A stretch of DNA of 44,643 bases from Bacillota bacterium. GTDB taxonomy: Bacteria; Bacillota; Clostridia; Christensenellales; Aristaeellaceae. The DNA lies in contig JAEZJP010000031.1 of NCBI GenBank assembly GCA_023415715.1, forward strand, positions 1 through 44,643, read 5' to 3'. Below the pieces are notes generated by a model, which saw only the letters and a program-made list of their open reading frames with translations, made no database searches and was not told the DNA's origin. Shown here one piece after another: positions 16,135 through 24,873 of the stretch. Numbering within the stretch: the stretch's first letter is position 1; the number at the start of each line of letters is the position of its first letter. Made by a program: the position numbers and the translations under genes.

Positions 16135-17019
16135 TTAAATGAGATCCAGCGCCTTCATTTCCCTTAAAAGCCTTACCTTGTTTTCCGGCAGCATGGGCAC
16201 CAAAGGCAGGCGCACCGTTTCCTCGCAGCGGCCCATCAGGTTAAGAGCCGCCTTCACGGGCACGGGGCTCACCTCACAGAACAGCGCCGCCACCAGAGGA
16301 TTCACTTTCAATTGAAGCCGAAGCGATTCGCGCCAGTCGTCCCCATGGAAAGATGATACCAGATCATGCATGAGTTTGGGCGCCACATTGGCAGCCACCG
16401 AAATAACGCCTTCAAATCCCAGGGACAATGATGGCGCAACATTGTCGTCGCTGCCGCTGTAGAAGGCGATGTCGTCGCCGCACAAGCGCACCATTTCAAG
16501 CATTTGAACAATATCGCCGCTGGCTTCCTTCATGCCCACGATATTTTCATGTTTGGCGATTTTAGCCAGCGTCTCCGGCTTCATGTTCAGCCCCGTGCGG
16601 GAAGGTACATTGTAAACAACCACCGGCAGGCTGCCATCCTCGGCAACGGCCATATAATGGGCAACGAGCCCGTGTGGCGAGGTTTTGTTGTAGTAGGGTG
16701 TAACGCAAAGCTGTGCGTCCGCGCCCAGCGCTTTGGCCCGCTTCGCCGCCGCGATCGTCTTGCGGGTATCATTGCCGCCCGTGCCCGCGATAACGGGCAC
16801 CCGGCCATTCACCCGCTTAACCACCGCTTCGATCACCGTTTCCTTCTCGGCATCGGTCATGGTGGAAGGTTCCCCTGTGGTGCCGCAGGCGATGATGGCC
16901 GCAGTGCCGTTTTCAAGCTGGAAATCCACCAAAGCGTTAAGAGCGTCCACATCGACGCCATCCTGTGTAAAGGGCGTAACGATGGCTACGCCGCTGCCCC
17001 GAAAAAGTACGGTTTTCAT
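16135..17019 (-). CDS. dapA: 4-hydroxy-tetrahydrodipicolinate synthase
   Basis: This 294-residue TIM-barrel protein has the Schiff-base lysine in GMKEASGD (K164), the catalytic tyrosine in VVYNVPSRTG (Y136), the CGTTGEPSTM pyruvate-binding segment and the GTGGNDT segment. DapA condenses pyruvate with aspartate semialdehyde, the committed step to diaminopimelate and lysine. The ATG at 17019 follows GAAGGAGGAATC. It lies 33 bp after asd and 18 bp before dapB in one operon. Length and motifs are standard. Confidence 0.96.
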   Translation of the reverse strand: MKTVLFRGSGVAIVTPFTQDGVDVDALNALVDFQLENGTAAIIACGTTGEPSTMTDAEKETVIEAVVKRVNGRVPVIAGTGGNDTRKTIAAAKRAKALGADAQLCVTPYYNKTSPHGLVAHYMAVAEDGSLPVVVYNVPSRTGLNMKPETLAKIAKHENIVGMKEASGDIVQMLEMVRLCGDDIAFYSGSDDNVAPSLSLGFEGVISVAANVAPKLMHDLVSSFHGDDWRESLRLQLKVNPLVAALFCEVSPVPVKAALNLMGRCEETVRLPLVPMLPENKVRLLREMKALDLI

Positions 17020-17052
17020 GATTCCTCCTTCAAATGGAAGGCGCAGGCACGG

Positions 17053-18147
17053 CTACTTTCTTGGAATGTACCCCGTGGCGCACAACAGTTCCGCCGTGAG
17101 GACACCGCCTCCGGCCGCGCCCCGCACCGTGTTATGAGACAGGCATACGAACTTGTAATCAAACAGGGAATCCGGACGCAGCCGCCCGATGGATATGCCC
17201 ATCCCTTTTTGGAAATCCCGGTCCAGCCTGGTTTGAGGCCTTGCCGGATCATCAAAATACTGTAAAAATGGCTTGGGCGCGCTTGGAAGGTTCAGCCGCT
17301 GCGCCTCAGTCTCAAAGTTTGCCCAGCGGTGAATGATTTCCCCCGTGTCGGGCTTGTTTTGGAAGGATACGGACACAGCAGCCAGATGGCCGTCTGTGGC
17401 GGGAACGCGGATGCACTGGGCGCTGATCACAGGCTCCAAGGCAGGCTTGACAACAGGCCCCAGCTCCGTATTCACAAGGCTGCCCCAGATCTTCAGCGGC
17501 TCCTGCTCGCTCTTTTCATCCTCGCCGCCGATGTAGGGGATTACGTTGTCCAGCATCTCCGGCCAGCTGGCAAAGGTCTTGCCGGCGCCGCTGATGGCCT
17601 GGTAGGTGCACACGCTGACCTTTTTAACGCCAAAATCCATGAGAGGCGTAAGGGCGGGCACATAGCTCTGGATGGAGCAGTTGGGTTTGACGGCGATGAA
17701 GCCCGTTTTTGTGCCCAGGCGCTTGCGCTGGGTATCAATCACCGCCGCATGGGCAAAATTGATTTCAGGAACCATCATGGGCACGTCCGGCAGCATACGG
17801 CAGGCGCTGTTGTTGCTGATCACAGGCGTTTCCGTTTTGGCGTAGGCTTCTTCCAGCGCCCTGGTTTCCTCTTTTTTCATGTCCACGGCGCAAAACATAA
17901 AGTCTACCTGGGAAGCCACCTCATCGATGTTTGCGGCGTCCAGCACGGTCATCGCCGCCACACCTGCGGGAATTTCCGTGTCAAAAACCCAGCGGCCCTC
18001 CACTGCCTGCGCATATGTTTTCCCCGCGCTGCGGGCACTTGCGGCTACCGCCGTCAGGTCAAACCAGGGATGATCCCGAAGCAGCTGAATAAAACGCTGC
18101 CCCACCATACCAGTCGCGCCTACGATCCCCACCCGGAATTTTTGCAT
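17053..18147 (-). CDS. asd: Aspartate-semialdehyde dehydrogenase (archaeal/fungal-type)
   Basis: This 364-residue protein starts MQKFRVGIVGATGMVGQRFI (Rossmann fold) and carries the active-site cysteine in KPNCSIQSY (C157), with SNNSACRMLPDVPMMVPEIN upstream. Length and motifs place it in the archaeal/fungal branch of Asd rather than the E. coli type. It reduces aspartyl phosphate to aspartate semialdehyde with NADPH. I chose the ATG at 18147 because GGAGGTG lies just upstream; an in-frame ATG at 18162 overlaps that site. It heads the asd-dapA-dapB operon, about 340 nt downstream of the riboswitch promoter. Aspartokinase is not in the window. Confidence 0.94.
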   Translation of the reverse strand: MQKFRVGIVGATGMVGQRFIQLLRDHPWFDLTAVAASARSAGKTYAQAVEGRWVFDTEIPAGVAAMTVLDAANIDEVASQVDFMFCAVDMKKEETRALEEAYAKTETPVISNNSACRMLPDVPMMVPEINFAHAAVIDTQRKRLGTKTGFIAVKPNCSIQSYVPALTPLMDFGVKKVSVCTYQAISGAGKTFASWPEMLDNVIPYIGGEDEKSEQEPLKIWGSLVNTELGPVVKPALEPVISAQCIRVPATDGHLAAVSVSFQNKPDTGEIIHRWANFETEAQRLNLPSAPKPFLQYFDDPARPQTRLDRDFQKGMGISIGRLRPDSLFDYKFVCLSHNTVRGAAGGGVLTAELLCATGYIPRK

Positions 18148-18200
18148 GTGCAGCACCTCCATCCTATCCTATGCGTTTTCGGAAAAAAGAAATCATGGTG

Positions 18201-18238
18201 AAAAAAAACACACCGCCCGGCAGCCAGCCTTTGGGTGC
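18201..18238 (-). terminator. Possible second terminator in the asd leader
   Basis: On the minus strand a short GC-rich hairpin (CACC near 18236 with GGTG near 18210, inner GGC/GCC pairs) is followed by eight T residues, about 50 nt before the asd start. The stem is weaker than that at 18253-18294, so this is tentative. Confidence 0.45.
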
Positions 18239-18252
18239 GTACACGCATGTGC

Positions 18253-18294
18253 AAAAAAGCGCCGGCCGTTTGGCCGTCATGCTGTATCAGCGCT
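18253..18294 (-). terminator. Riboswitch-controlled intrinsic terminator
   Basis: On the minus strand AGCGC pairs with GCGCT around an inner GGCC-AAAC-GGCC stem and six T residues follow. The left arm overlaps the 3' end of the lysine aptamer, as expected for a transcription-terminating switch. Confidence 0.75.
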
Positions 18295-18459
18295 CCAAAG
18301 GATTCTGCAAATCCATTGACAGTTGCGTGATTATTCACCGCGCACCCAAGGCCGTCCGACAGGGGTACGGACTTCCTTTCGGCATTTTTCCCTTTCCGCA
18401 CGTGGGATTGAGCCCCCGCTCCCGCACATGCCTACTGATGAAAAACGCTCCTCTGACAC
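18286..18459 (-). promoter_or_regulatory. Lysine riboswitch (L-box) upstream of asd-dapA-dapB
   Basis: The minus strand shows the conserved lysine-aptamer elements in order: GTGTCAGAGGAGCG, ATCAGTAGG, AAGGGAAAAATGCCGAAAGG, CCTTGGGTGCG, CAACTGTCAA and TTGGAGCGCTG. These match the L-box consensus (AGAGGNGC, AGUA, GCCGAAG, ACUGUCA, GGAGNGCU). Lysine binding is expected to favour the terminator at 18253-18294 and switch off the diaminopimelate operon. Confidence 0.92.
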
Positions 18460-18490
18460 GAAAAGTATGAAATTCCCGGGATTGTTGGTA

Positions 18491-18519
18491 ATAATACCAT
18501 GCATCAATAGACTTGTCAA
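18491..18519 (-). promoter_or_regulatory. Promoter of the lysine-riboswitch leader
   Basis: On the minus strand a perfect TTGACA (18514-18519), 17-bp spacer and TATTAT (18491-18496) place the transcript start near 18484, about 25 nt before the aptamer. Confidence 0.8.
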
Positions 18520-18649
18520 CCCAACAAAACCGCTTTTTTTGAAAAACCTGCCGTTTCTTTAAAAACGCAACCCACGGTTGTCAAAATGGAACGAATCATG
18601 TCCTTCAGGCCGGTTCCCTTGTGTTATACTGGTTGCGGAGGTGAGGGAT

Positions 18650-19327
18650 ATGACATTCCCCGAAAGACTGCATGAATTGCGCACCACATCGAGTCTCAGC
18701 CAGGAGCAGCTGGCTTTGCAATTGAACATATCCAGGCAGGCAGTGGCCAAATGGGAAAGCGGCCGCGCGCTGCCCGATATGGACCGGGCTATCGCACTCA
18801 GCCGCCTGTACAGGGTCACGCTGGACAGCCTGTTCCTGCCTCCTGAGGAATGCATATCCCAAGGCAGGGGCATAAAGCAGGATATGTGCCGGGAAGCGCT
18901 GATCGATTTTCTGCTGCGGGCCAAGCGTTCCACCTATGCCGCCAAGAGCGGCTTTGTTGAATCAAGCCGTCTGTTAAGCCATGACGCGGCTTATCAGGAA
19001 GGGGACTATTATTATCATGATACCTACCTGGGCGGCCAATGTTTCTCCGGGGAGGAAGCCGTCTGGATCAAAGGTATGCCGGTCTGGTCCATGAACTACA
19101 CAGGCCGGGTAACGGGCGAAGGTTTTTCAGGCGATTTTCTAAAGGAAGTGCTGATGAATGTGCCAAGGGAATACCCCTATCGCGGCCCTTTATGCTTCCA
19201 GCAGGGAAGTCTATCTTACCATGCCGTGATCCAGGGTGATTTTGAGTGGTATTCCGGCGTGGAGGAGATCTTCTTTGAAGGCCGGAAGGTGTACGAGTGC
19301 ATGTTCCACGGGGGGAAAGTGGCATAA
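18650..19327 (+). CDS. XRE-family regulator with C-terminal DUF5680 domain
   Basis: This 225-residue protein has an N-terminal helix-turn-helix (about 1-60: MTFPERLHELRTTSSLSQEQ, then NISRQAVAKWESGRALPDM). A C-terminal domain at about 85-225 matches the DUF5680 pattern (FLLRAKRSTYAAKSG, SHDAAYQEGDYYYHDTYLGG, WSMNYTGRV, FSGDFLKEVLMNVP). Such proteins are single-component regulators with an unknown ligand-binding domain. The ATG at 18650 follows GGAGGTGAGG. The gene diverges from the dap operon and ends 3 bp from the convergent glpK stop, with no terminator between them. Its targets are unknown. Confidence 0.88.
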   Translation: MTFPERLHELRTTSSLSQEQLALQLNISRQAVAKWESGRALPDMDRAIALSRLYRVTLDSLFLPPEECISQGRGIKQDMCREALIDFLLRAKRSTYAAKSGFVESSRLLSHDAAYQEGDYYYHDTYLGGQCFSGEEAVWIKGMPVWSMNYTGRVTGEGFSGDFLKEVLMNVPREYPYRGPLCFQQGSLSYHAVIQGDFEWYSGVEEIFFEGRKVYECMFHGGKVA

Positions 19328-19330
19328 AAA

Positions 19331-20824
19331 TTATTCTTCAGCCCAATGCAGCGACCGCTCCACAGCCTTGTGCCAGCCTTTTAGACTCTCTTCCCGCTGC
19401 GCCCTGCCCATCTGCGGATCAAACTGCAAATCACGCTGCCAGGCCTTTGATGTTTCCTCCACAGAGCTATATATCCCCACTGCCATTCCGGCCAATAATG
19501 CCGCGCCAAGGGCGGTGGTTTCCATCACCACGGGGCGGACTACGGGAATATTCATGATATCCGCCTGGAACTGCATCAAAAAGCTGTTGGCGCTGGCTCC
19601 GCCGTCCACCTGCATCCGTGTTGGGTTAAAGCCGCAGTCGGCAGCCATGGCGGTTAAAAGATCCGCCGACTGGTAGGCGATGGCTTCCAGTGCGGCCCTC
19701 ACGATATGCGCCCGGCCGGCGCCCCGGGTGAGCCCCACAATGGTGCCCCGGCTGTACATATCCCACCATGGCGCGCCCAGGCCCGTAAAGGCGGGCACCA
19801 GATACACGCCGCCCGTGTCCTTCACCGATGCGGCAAGGATTTCGCTTTCCGCGGCGCTTGAAATCATCTTGAGTTCATCCCGCAGCCACTGGATGGCCGC
19901 GCCGCCCATGAACACGCTGCCCTCCAATGCATAACAGGGCTTGCCGCCGATGCGCCAGGCCATGGTGGTCAAGAGGCCGTGCTTGGAGGCAACCGGTGTT
20001 TCGCCCGTGTTCATCAGCATGAAGCAGCCGGTGCCGTAAGTGTTCTTCACCATGCCGGCTTTGTGGCAGGCCTGGCCGAACAGTGAAGCGTGCTGATCCC
20101 CAGCCATGGCCGCCACAGGGATGGGCCGGCCCAGGATGGACGCATCCAGCATGCCGATGACCTGGGAACTATCCACCACCTGCGGCAGTACCGATTCTGG
20201 AATATCCAGAAGGGATAAAAGTTCCTTGTCCCACTGCTGGGTCTTGAGGTTGAAAAGCATGGTACGGCTGGCATTGGTGGCGTCGGTCACATGGGGGCGG
20301 CCCTGCACCAGATGCCAGCAAAGAAAGCTGTCCACCGTGCCGAAGCACAGTTCCCCTAATTCAGCCCTCTTGTGCAGCTTATACGTATCCAATATCCAGG
20401 CCAGCTTTGTTCCGGAAAAATAAGCATCCGGAACAAGGCCAGTCTTTTCTTTGATCAACCCGGCATTGCCTGAAGCTTTTAATCGCTCCACGTACGGCGC
20501 GGTGCGGCGGCACTGCCAAACGATGGCGTTGCACACGCACTCGCCGGTATTGCGGTCCCATACAAGTGTGGTTTCCCGCTGGTTGGTAATGCCTATGGCC
20601 GCGATATCCTCTACGGCAACGCCGGACAGCTTTACCGCGGTTTTCAGTGCCTCGGTTTGCGTTTCCAGTATGCTTCTGGGATCGTGTTCCACCCAGCCGG
20701 GTTTGGGATAAATTTGCGGAAACTCGATGCCATGGGCGGCCATCACCCGGCCGCTTTCCTCAAAAACCACCGCCCGGGAACTGGTAGTTCCCTGGTCCAG
20801 GGCAACCAAATACCGCTTGGCCAT
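19331..20824 (-). CDS. glpK: Glycerol kinase
   Basis: This 497-residue protein has the FGGY-kinase start MAKRYLVALDQGTTSSRAVV and the GlpK hallmarks GITNQRETTLVWD, ATNASRTMLFN and the glycerol-binding region around PAFTGLGAPWWDMYSRG. It phosphorylates glycerol to sn-glycerol-3-phosphate in the cytoplasm. I chose the ATG at 20824 (AAAAGGGGAAG upstream), which gives the usual length; an upstream in-frame ATG would add nine residues. No glpF or glpD is nearby, so it stands alone downstream of the beta-propeller gene. It converges on the XRE regulator with a 3-bp gap. Confidence 0.95.
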   Translation of the reverse strand: MAKRYLVALDQGTTSSRAVVFEESGRVMAAHGIEFPQIYPKPGWVEHDPRSILETQTEALKTAVKLSGVAVEDIAAIGITNQRETTLVWDRNTGECVCNAIVWQCRRTAPYVERLKASGNAGLIKEKTGLVPDAYFSGTKLAWILDTYKLHKRAELGELCFGTVDSFLCWHLVQGRPHVTDATNASRTMLFNLKTQQWDKELLSLLDIPESVLPQVVDSSQVIGMLDASILGRPIPVAAMAGDQHASLFGQACHKAGMVKNTYGTGCFMLMNTGETPVASKHGLLTTMAWRIGGKPCYALEGSVFMGGAAIQWLRDELKMISSAAESEILAASVKDTGGVYLVPAFTGLGAPWWDMYSRGTIVGLTRGAGRAHIVRAALEAIAYQSADLLTAMAADCGFNPTRMQVDGGASANSFLMQFQADIMNIPVVRPVVMETTALGAALLAGMAVGIYSSVEETSKAWQRDLQFDPQMGRAQREESLKGWHKAVERSLHWAEE

Positions 20825-20929
20825 ATGCGCTTCCCCTTTTCTTTTGTTCAATCCACAAAAACAGGGCCGCCCGGAAGCAAAGGCATGTTGCGCCTTATAT
20901 CCTGCCGGATGGCCCCGCTTTCATATTGT

Positions 20930-23701
20930 TTACTTGATCTTGATACCGTAAATTTTGCTGACACCCTTGCCGCTGGTGCCCACCACCAGCATATCGTTAT
21001 ACACAGCGGGAGAACCGGTGATGGCGCCTTCCAGCTGGATGCTGTTCATGACAGCACCGGTCTGCCCGTCCATCAATTGCAGCACGCCTTTGCTGTCTCC
21101 CTGGATGATCCACGCGTCGCCGTTTGCGTTGTACACGGCCACGGGGGAACTCCAGCTGTAGCTGGACATGGGCTGCTGCCAGACCATATGGCCCGACTTT
21201 TTGTCAAGGGCGATGATCTGGCCGCCCTCGGGCGTCTTGGCCACGGTGAAGATTACCAGATTGCCGATAGTCTGCTGGCCAACCACCGGAGAAGCCATGC
21301 AGCCGCCTGTTTCGTTGGTATCATATTCCACATTCACCGGGTAGGACCATTCCTGTTCGCCGGTCAGGGCGTTCAGGCGGCGGATGGTGCAGATGCCATC
21401 CTTGCCCTGCTCCTTGACGGTATTCCCGGTATACAATGCCAGCGCGCCGTCATCATCAAAATCCAAAGCTACGGTGGCGTCCGTATTGTCATCGGTTTCC
21501 ACGGCCCATACAGGCTTCATGGTGTTTACATCCACGCACTGCAATATGCCCGCGGCGTCGGCATAGTAAGCATAATTTCCATACATGGCCACGCTGCCGT
21601 CGATAGCGGTCTTCGTGTTCTTCTGATTGGATGTTTTTGCCTTATAGGAAGAAATCTTGGGGTCTATATCCAGCTTGGCTGTAGCCAAATCAAATGTGGT
21701 GTTCAGCGAAACGGTATAGAGCATTCCGCTTCCCCCGGCGATGATCATAGTATCGCTGCTACGGTCCAGCAGGGAGGAACCGTAAAACACGCCGTTTTCC
21801 CAATAGGCGTTCTTGTCCCGGCCATTTAGGAACATCAACTGCTTTTGATCGATAAGGTTGAACAGGAAGAAGCCTACATCCCCCGCCTTATTGTTGATCT
21901 TGCTGACGCCCTGGCCCACGGAGAGCATGGGCATGCCCCTGGGATCGACGGAGACGGAGCCCTTCAAAGGATAGCCCACATTGATGGGATCGCGGGTGGG
22001 CTGCCCGTCGGCCAAATCCAGGAAGTATATCTTTCCGTCCTGGGAAGCAAGTATGACTTCCTTCAAAGCGGTGACAGCCTTTTTCTCATCAGTCAGGTTC
22101 ATCATCTCGCGGATTTCCTTGGTCCACTTGACGATTGCCGGCTGCCCCGTCCAGCCCGCGCCATAATAGGATGCGATGCCACCCATAGGCGCGCTCCAGG
22201 CCACTTCCAGCTTGTTTTCCTGTACATCCACCGTGCCGTACGCCGCATTCTGACGGAAGGGGCCGTCGCGGAATGTGAGCACCGCGCCGGACCAGGCAGC
22301 ATAATCAGCCGGGCCGTTCATTTTAACGGGTACAGCGCGCTCATATTCGTTTGTGGCCTTGGTCCCGTTATAAGCCTTGGTGGTAAGCTTAAGCTGGCTG
22401 GGATCGGTGCCTTCCGCCGCGCCCGCCGTCATATAAGGCATGGGGGTGGGGCTGGGGCTGGGTACAGGCGTGGGTTCCGGTGTGGCGGTAGGTTCTGGGG
22501 TGGGTTCGGGCGTTTCGGTAGGCTCCGGCGTATTGGCAGGTTCCTCCGTTGGCTCTTCTGTAGGCACCTCTGTGGGAGAGGGCGTTTGAGCAGACTTTTG
22601 CTCTTCCGTTGCGGAAGGAGGCGGCGTCTGGGTTGCCATAACGGGCGTTTCCGAAGGCGTCACAATGGGCGCGACGATGCTCACCTGCACCGTCTTGCCG
22701 CTGTCCAGCCAATTCTCCTCAGACAGCACCTGGGCCGACATCTGGCCGGAATAGGCATCCTGCAGCGAGAGCTTCAAAGACCAGATGATCCTTTTTTCCT
22801 CACTTACCAGGGGAACGTTTTGCTCCACCAGCATCTGGCCCTGAGCATCCATGACACGGACGCCTTCCACCGTTTTGGTGGTTGTGATGGTGAAGGCCAG
22901 CTCCACCGGCGCCTGTCCGGAGGAGGGAACCACCTGGAAGTCCTGCACCTGGGCGGGTTCTTTTACTTCCGGAGCGATAATGTTTTTAACGCTCTTGTAA
23001 AAATTCCCGACCTCTTCGGTAATGGTTTGCTTCACATCATTGAGCGTGTTGATGATTCCGCCGCTTTGCGAATCATCTTTGGGAGGCAGAAGAAAATACA
23101 GCCCGCCAAGGAAGAGTGCCGCAATCAGCACCAGAGCCAACAGTACCATCAGGCCCGCACGGCCACGCCGGGGTGCATCCTCCTCTTCCTCTTCCAGGTA
23201 GGAAGGCACCGGCTGGGACTGCCTTGGCCTGGCGGGAGCGAATTCCTCCTGCCGGGCATTGCGGGCATAATTGGCGCCGGGCGCCTGGGGCCTGCCCTGC
23301 CCATACATCGGTCCATTATCCATTGGCGCACGGGGCGCAGGGCCCGGCACCCGCACAGGGGGCTGAACCATACGGGGCGCCTCCCGCTCCGGCATGTCCA
23401 TTTCGGCGCCTGCATGCCGCTGGGAACGGCGATGCCGCTCAACTCCCTGTGAGGGAAGCTGCATGGAATCGCTGCCGCCGGACATTTCTTCCGGAGAGCG
23501 GCTGACGCGTTTGCTCACATATTGGGCCTGGGCAGGAACGTAACGCGGCGCAGGCTCCCCACTTACGGGCATGCGGCCACGGTCCACACGCTGGGCCATG
23601 TCTTGCCTCATACCTTGAGGCGGAGGAACCTGTTCTGCTTTTTCATACATCGCTCGCGCCGGAATACGGCCCTTAAGGCGATTTTGTTCATTATCGCTCA
23701 A
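20930..23701 (-). CDS. Large membrane-anchored PQQ-like beta-propeller protein
   Basis: This 923-residue protein is multi-domain. A cytoplasmic region rich in Pro, Arg, Gln and Met (about 1-180) ends in an acidic stretch and a Pro/Arg cluster. One membrane segment follows (about 183-206, MVLLALVLIAALFLGGLYFL), then an Ig-like region (PVELAFTITTTKTVEGVRV), a Pro/Thr/Glu-rich linker (about 355-440) and a C-terminal beta-propeller with PQQ-type blades (KIYFLDLADGQ, VVGTSGKGVSKIYGI). The outer part is therefore extracytoplasmic; no catalytic residues are recognised, so binding or scaffolding is likeliest. I chose the TTG at 23701: AAGGAG precedes it, and the promoter -10 at 23744-23749 lies inside the longer frame that starts at 23776. 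Confidence 0.8.
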   Translation of the reverse strand: MSDNEQNRLKGRIPARAMYEKAEQVPPPQGMRQDMAQRVDRGRMPVSGEPAPRYVPAQAQYVSKRVSRSPEEMSGGSDSMQLPSQGVERHRRSQRHAGAEMDMPEREAPRMVQPPVRVPGPAPRAPMDNGPMYGQGRPQAPGANYARNARQEEFAPARPRQSQPVPSYLEEEEEDAPRRGRAGLMVLLALVLIAALFLGGLYFLLPPKDDSQSGGIINTLNDVKQTITEEVGNFYKSVKNIIAPEVKEPAQVQDFQVVPSSGQAPVELAFTITTTKTVEGVRVMDAQGQMLVEQNVPLVSEEKRIIWSLKLSLQDAYSGQMSAQVLSEENWLDSGKTVQVSIVAPIVTPSETPVMATQTPPPSATEEQKSAQTPSPTEVPTEEPTEEPANTPEPTETPEPTPEPTATPEPTPVPSPSPTPMPYMTAGAAEGTDPSQLKLTTKAYNGTKATNEYERAVPVKMNGPADYAAWSGAVLTFRDGPFRQNAAYGTVDVQENKLEVAWSAPMGGIASYYGAGWTGQPAIVKWTKEIREMMNLTDEKKAVTALKEVILASQDGKIYFLDLADGQPTRDPINVGYPLKGSVSVDPRGMPMLSVGQGVSKINNKAGDVGFFLFNLIDQKQLMFLNGRDKNAYWENGVFYGSSLLDRSSDTMIIAGGSGMLYTVSLNTTFDLATAKLDIDPKISSYKAKTSNQKNTKTAIDGSVAMYGNYAYYADAAGILQCVDVNTMKPVWAVETDDNTDATVALDFDDDGALALYTGNTVKEQGKDGICTIRRLNALTGEQEWSYPVNVEYDTNETGGCMASPVVGQQTIGNLVIFTVAKTPEGGQIIALDKKSGHMVWQQPMSSYSWSSPVAVYNANGDAWIIQGDSKGVLQLMDGQTGAVMNSIQLEGAITGSPAVYNDMLVVGTSGKGVSKIYGIKIK

Positions 23702-23743
23702 AACACGGCACTCCTTTTCACTTCGAACCAGCTTCACCAGTCT

Positions 23744-23772
23744 ATTATACAAAATGTTCCGTTTATCCACAA
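23744..23772 (-). promoter_or_regulatory. Promoter for the beta-propeller gene
   Basis: On the minus strand TTGTGG (23767-23772), 17-bp spacer and perfect TATAAT (23744-23749) lie upstream of the TTG start, and favour that start over the ATG further upstream. Confidence 0.65.
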
Positions 23773-23892
23773 GCAAAATTCATTCTTACTTGTAAATAAT
23801 CAATCCCGTACACTATGGGAATCGTTCCCAAGATAGAGATGTTTTATCCTGACACGGCAAATTGGTGGCAGGAAATCCGCTAAAGCCCCTGC

Positions 23893-24843
23893 TTATTCAC
23901 CCAAAATTGGAAGGAAATATGTATTGGTCCAGCGTTCCAATGCCTTTGGGAACCATTCTTCCTTATACACGCTTTCCGCGAAGGTGCATACGTACAACAG
24001 AATGCCAAGGCAGATAAACGGGTCCACATAGCGCCGCTTTACACGGATGTTCGCCACGCTCTCATACCCCTCAAAAATCGCAGCCTGCTGCCAGGGCTCC
24101 GTATAATGGGAAGCCAACCCTCCCAAATCCATGTAATAGTAGCCGTATCCCCACAATCCAAAATCGATGGGAGCCACGCATTTATCGCACAACAGCATGT
24201 TGGACTTGGACAGATCCGAGTGCACGACGCCAAACGCATGATCCTTAAGGTCCAGTTCCGCCATACGCCGTTTGATTTCCAAAAGGCAGGCGGTCATTCC
24301 CTGAACATAATTTGGGGAGACAACGTTTGCCCGTTCCATATCCTGAAACTTCCCGATCATACTGCCCATAAGCTGCTTGTCATAATCATGGCCTGCGGGG
24401 GATGGAAGTTCAGAACACGTTTGAAATAGGCGGTGCATGCAGGCCGTCATGCGGCCCACTTCATGCAATAGTTCAGGAGTGGTTTCCGCATTTTCCAAGG
24501 TGCTGCCCTCAAGCCAAGTAAGCATTGTGGCATATTCCCCGCCGCTTAGCTTTGTCAGGGTATCGCCTTGCAGGTTTTTCACCGGAATCTGAGCAGGAAC
24601 GTCCGTATACGCATTCAGGGCTGTCAGTATATGCAGCTCTCCCCGCAATGCTGCTTCCTTATTCTGCGAAAATATTACTTGGGAAAAGCCTTCCCGCGGC
24701 CTGTGAATACGCAGGACATATGCGCTGCCCGCCCCGTCCGTTACCTTCCAGGTTGCGTTTTCATTGTGGCGGATCAGGGCAGCGGAAGGGTTTTTCAACT
24801 GATAAAGGGACAGCGCTTCTTGAAGCTTCTGCTCAAGATTCAT
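23893..24843 (-). CDS. APH-family phosphotransferase
   Basis: This 316-residue protein has the aminoglycoside phosphotransferase/choline kinase fold. The catalytic loop is HSDLSKSNMLL (H208, D210, N215) and the metal-binding PIDFG follows (D227), with an N-lobe nucleotide-binding region near the start. The family phosphorylates small molecules such as aminoglycosides, homoserine or choline; the substrate cannot be predicted here. The ATG at 24843 follows CGGAGGAATC. It lies 30 bp after hisF and is probably the last gene of a purA-amidohydrolase-hisH-hisF transcript. A short palindrome (TTGGGAAC with ATTCCCA, near 23814-23831) lies just beyond its stop. Confidence 0.85.
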   Translation of the reverse strand: MNLEQKLQEALSLYQLKNPSAALIRHNENATWKVTDGAGSAYVLRIHRPREGFSQVIFSQNKEAALRGELHILTALNAYTDVPAQIPVKNLQGDTLTKLSGGEYATMLTWLEGSTLENAETTPELLHEVGRMTACMHRLFQTCSELPSPAGHDYDKQLMGSMIGKFQDMERANVVSPNYVQGMTACLLEIKRRMAELDLKDHAFGVVHSDLSKSNMLLCDKCVAPIDFGLWGYGYYYMDLGGLASHYTEPWQQAAIFEGYESVANIRVKRRYVDPFICLGILLYVCTFAESVYKEEWFPKALERWTNTYFLPILGE

Positions 24844-24873
24844 GATTCCTCCGTGAGCGGTAGACAAAGCTTG

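Noticed and set aside
21845..23452. A 535-codon plus-strand frame opposite the beta-propeller gene
   Set aside because: It has low-complexity His/Arg/Gly-rich content and no recognisable motif, while the minus-strand protein has clear domains, a promoter and a ribosome-binding site.
23814..23831. A short palindrome (TTGGGAAC/ATTCCCA) near the phosphotransferase end as a possible operator
   Set aside because: It is single, short, and not clearly placed over a promoter or followed by a U-tract, so no role can be supported.
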